Below are positions 62,144-64,000 of a stretch of 64,000 nucleotides of DNA, one piece after another (positions within the stretch are counted from its first letter, which is position 1; the number at the start of each line of letters is the position of its first letter). Where the stretch lies: NCBI RefSeq assembly GCF_016820535.1, contig NZ_JADHDY010000018.1:1-64000 (forward strand). Reading direction: 5' to 3'. A program made the translations under genes and the position numbers. The notes below the pieces were generated by a model that was given only the letters and a program-made list of their open reading frames with translations, did not search any database and was not told where the DNA came from. The stretch is from Sporosarcina beigongshangi. Its GTDB lineage: Bacteria > Actinomycetota > Actinomycetes > Actinomycetales > Micrococcaceae.

Positions 62144-63769
62144 TCACCACTGGATGAGGTCAAACTCCTGCCGCAGTTTGGCTCCCCTCGCCGGATTCAC
62201 CGAGGCGAGCCAGGAGATCCTGCCCAGCAGGTGGCTGCGGAAGTCGGGCACGGAATTCCGGTTTTGGGAGTCCGGGCCGTGCACGCGGGCGTTGTGGATG
62301 ACAGCCTTCAGTCGGTCAAAGTCTGCACGGGGGACGTTGGTCCGGCCGTTGACCACCACCGAAGTCACACTTTGGCGCGTGCCGGCCGGGCGGACCCGGG
62401 ACTTCAGCCGGTTGATGCTGTGTCCCTCGTCCTCGATGATCGCGGTGGCGGCACGCACAAAGGCATCCGCGCGCCGCCGCATGTCCGGGCCACCGCTGAA
62501 GGCGAGGTCGTCGGCATACCTGGTGTAGCCGCCGTCGAACTTCCCGGCCAGACCGGCAAGGCGGGCATCCAGCCTGCGCAGCGACAGGTTCGCCAGGGCG
62601 GGAGAGGTGGGCGCGCCCTGCGGCAGGTGGGGGAGCGCGAGCGCCTGGCGCAGTGCAAACCGTCCGGACGGATCGCCGCCGGGAGGCATCAGGGACAACA
62701 CCTGCGGCGGAACCACATGCGTGGCAAGGCCGGTCAGGCGGTGGGCCACAGCTTCCGTGAAACCAGATTGCCGAAGCGTGCCGAACACGCGCCCGGCCGT
62801 GACCTTGGCGAAAAAGGACACCAAATCCAGGCTCACCACCACATCCTGCCCGGTGTGCCGGGCCGCACCTGTGACGGCGCTGCGGCCCGGAACGAATCCG
62901 TGGGCGGCATCATGAACCTCCACTGGATACAGCAATTCCCGGAGCACGGCGCGCTGGACGAAGCGCAGCCGGGGGCGGGGAATCTCCAGCAGCCGGGGCA
63001 CGCGGCCCGCCCGCACAAGCCATTCGTAGCGGTAGTGCCCCAACGGGCCGCCGGCCAGCCGGTTCCGATGCTGCGTGTCGGCAAACCACTCAAGGTCGCC
63101 GCTGCCCAGGTTGAGCCGGGAGGCAAGATCCGCGAGGGTGTCGATGCGGGGTGCCCCCTGCACGAGGGTGTCACGGGCGGTGGCGGTGGCCAGCACATAG
63201 TTGACCAGGTAAATCGGCTTTCGCTGGTCGGCGGCCTTGGCGAGCGCCTCGAGAAACGGTTCGCTTTGCAGTATCAGTGCGGCCAGCTCCCGCGGGGCAT
63301 CGACCGGCGGCCGGGTATACGCCCGCAAAACGTGGACGGCCAGCGGGCCCAGCCACCGCCGCCGTGCTCCCAGGACGTGGGCGCCGGCGTCAATCAGGCC
63401 AGATTTGGTCCAGTGCGGGGAACCAAGAAAGGCCTGCGCGAGTGTTGCAGCAACGGTGGATGGTGATGGCCGGGGCGTGCGCTTGAGTGCCGCCGAGGCG
63501 GCAGTGACAAGGGACGTGGTCGGCGCGGACTGGCCGGGGCCCGGCCTGGTGGTTAGCGATGCGATGGCTTCTCCGATGACCTGGCTGTCTGTGCGGGTGC
63601 TGCGCTGCGCGGAGCGCAGTGACGCACCCGCGGTGCATGGATCAGGCAAAACTGCGTTCCCCGGGGTAGCCCCGGGGAGGGACGCGCGCCAGAGGACGCC
63701 TCCCGCCTCATCGCAAGAAACCATCGCATGCGCCCATGCTAGCGGAACGGTGCGGCCCGGATCCGGCAT
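62144..63769 (-). CDS. Retron-type reverse transcriptase
   Basis: 541 residues from ATG 63769. Residues ~210-520 are the RT domain: LLYPVEVHDAAHGFVPGRS, VVSLDLVSFF with D315, LPQGAPTSPALANL (382-395), YTRYADDLAFSG with D420 and D421, and near the end VTSVVVNGRTNVPR, close to the retron VTG box. Fold and motif order match retron RTs, not group II intron RTs, as no maturase or HNH follows. Residues ~110-205 (LGARRRWLGPLAVHVLRA, DAPRELAALI) resemble N-terminal regions of some actinobacterial and myxobacterial retron RTs. Residues 1-100 show no RT likeness and overlap the candidate msr-msd RNA, so the real start may be later or non-standard; no ATG or GTG is in frame between codons 17 and 120. 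coxD follows at 37 bp. Confidence 0.88.
   Translation of the reverse strand: MPDPGRTVPLAWAHAMVSCDEAGGVLWRASLPGATPGNAVLPDPCTAGASLRSAQRSTRTDSQVIGEAIASLTTRPGPGQSAPTTSLVTAASAALKRTPRPSPSTVAATLAQAFLGSPHWTKSGLIDAGAHVLGARRRWLGPLAVHVLRAYTRPPVDAPRELAALILQSEPFLEALAKAADQRKPIYLVNYVLATATARDTLVQGAPRIDTLADLASRLNLGSGDLEWFADTQHRNRLAGGPLGHYRYEWLVRAGRVPRLLEIPRPRLRFVQRAVLRELLYPVEVHDAAHGFVPGRSAVTGAARHTGQDVVVSLDLVSFFAKVTAGRVFGTLRQSGFTEAVAHRLTGLATHVVPPQVLSLMPPGGDPSGRFALRQALALPHLPQGAPTSPALANLSLRRLDARLAGLAGKFDGGYTRYADDLAFSGGPDMRRRADAFVRAATAIIEDEGHSINRLKSRVRPAGTRQSVTSVVVNGRTNVPRADFDRLKAVIHNARVHGPDSQNRNSVPDFRSHLLGRISWLASVNPARGAKLRQEFDLIQW
63559..63729 (-). ncRNA. Candidate retron msr-msd RNA
   Basis: On the RT strand, 63729-63708 and 63579-63559 pair over 21 bp with one bulged G (63714): ATGCGATGGTTTCTT plus CGATGA against TCATCG plus GAGAAGCCATCGCAT. 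Two pairs are G-U only when read from the minus strand (A-C on the other strand), which favours an RNA of this orientation. The enclosed ~128 nt hold a perfect 9-bp hairpin TCCCCGGGG/CCCCGGGGA (63658-63678) and a larger one with arms GCGGGTGC/GCACCCGC and CTGCGC/GCGCAG (63593-63631). This is the layout of a1-msr-msd-a2 directly 5' of a retron RT, with G63714 a possible branch G. No conservation evidence is available here. Confidence 0.5.
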
Positions 63770-63840
63770 GTGACGTGCGACGGCGCTCGACCCCCGGCAG
63801 TGCCAGCCCGGTGTGCGAGCGCAGCGTCCCCGTGGACGAG

Positions 63841-64000
63841 TCAGTGGACGAGTGCCTCCCTGGCGTCCAGCGGCACCGATGCGGGGCAGCCTGAGCCCAC
63901 GGTGACCACCGTGTCCCGGACCTTCACGGACACTGTGGCGGGCCCGTCGTAGCTGAAAGTGATCGCTTCGTGGGTGAGGGAGACGCCGAGCAGACCGCCA
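63841..64000 (-). CDS. Unidentified protein, C-terminal 52 residues (cut by window end)
   Basis: The minus-strand frame from 63999 to the TGA at 63843-63841 encodes a beta-rich end: LGVSLTHEAITFSYDGPATV, SVKVRDTVVTVGSGCPASVP, then LDAREALVH. The pattern of a late beta-sandwich domain recalls the C-terminal domain of some glycoside phosphorylases/hydrolases, but the fragment is too short to assign. It lies 71 bp before the RT ATG on the same strand. Its start is outside the window. Confidence 0.6.
   Translation of the reverse strand, partial: GGLLGVSLTHEAITFSYDGPATVSVKVRDTVVTVGSGCPASVPLDAREALVH

Noticed and set aside
62144-63769. Group II intron reverse transcriptase or diversity-generating retroelement
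   Set aside because: No maturase or HNH domain follows the RT, and no template repeat or variable-region gene is seen next to it.

Overview
The window is a very GC-rich bacterial chromosome segment. It has short intergenic gaps, many ATGA or GTGA start/stop overlaps and several probably leaderless genes. Together with the gene content (paired DHA-type exporters, MmyB-like XRE regulators, an ECF sigma factor with a DGPF partner, a treble-clef FBP-domain protein) this points to an actinobacterium, most likely a soil Micrococcaceae such as Arthrobacter. I infer this from family resemblance, not from a marker gene.

Layout. 1-3 kb: 3' end of an MMPL transporter, a zinc alcohol dehydrogenase and an MFS exporter, divergent from an XRE/MmyB-type regulator across a perfect 12-bp inverted repeat. 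4-8.3 kb: alkB, then a tight redox operon (signal-anchored small protein, apbE, heme-b ferric-reductase-like membrane protein, NuoF-like flavoprotein, small ferredoxin). 8.3-9.3 kb: decayed pieces of an amidohydrolase and an oligopeptide ABC transporter. 9.4-13.5 kb: an Ala/Pro-rich hypothetical protein and an FMO/SDR operon facing its TetR regulator. 13.5-17.8 kb: luxS-mtnN, a ChaA-type antiporter and a MocR regulator. 17.8-25.5 kb: ion-channel and amidohydrolase remnants, epimerase, aldo/keto reductase, MarR with an M20 amidohydrolase, TetR with a DHA2 exporter, and a thioesterase.

25.5-31.7 kb looks like a sulfur-scavenging block: a flavin reductase diverges from an operon of acetyl-CoA synthetase (interrupted by one in-frame TAG), dimethylsulfone monooxygenase SfnG, O-acetylhomoserine sulfhydrylase and a CoA-binding protein. 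32.6-44.9 kb is a TetR-controlled eleven-gene catabolic operon. Its members resemble AliA, AliB, BadK, BadH and BadI plus a pimeloyl-CoA beta-oxidation set and glutaryl-CoA dehydrogenase, so it can be read as a route from cyclohexanecarboxylate to crotonyl-CoA. One member is an SDR that has lost both catalytic residues.

45-54 kb: DGPF protein with ECF42-like sigma factor, BCCT choline-type transporter, a heterodimeric ABC exporter with one degenerate ATP site, and an FBP-domain protein flanked by related repeats in opposite orientation. 54.3-62.1 kb: a complete molybdenum hydroxylase operon (coxD-coxE-xdhC-coxS-coxL-coxM-coxG, minus strand) whose large subunit has the AYRGAGR loop of form II enzymes rather than the CO-oxidising loop.

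62.1-63.8 kb: a retron-type reverse transcriptase. On its 5' side I find a candidate msr-msd RNA: a 21-bp long-range stem with one bulged G encloses two strong hairpins, and two of its pairs are G-U only if the RNA is read from the RT strand. This is the most likely undescribed system in the window. The last 160 bases hold the 3' end of an unidentified minus-strand gene.
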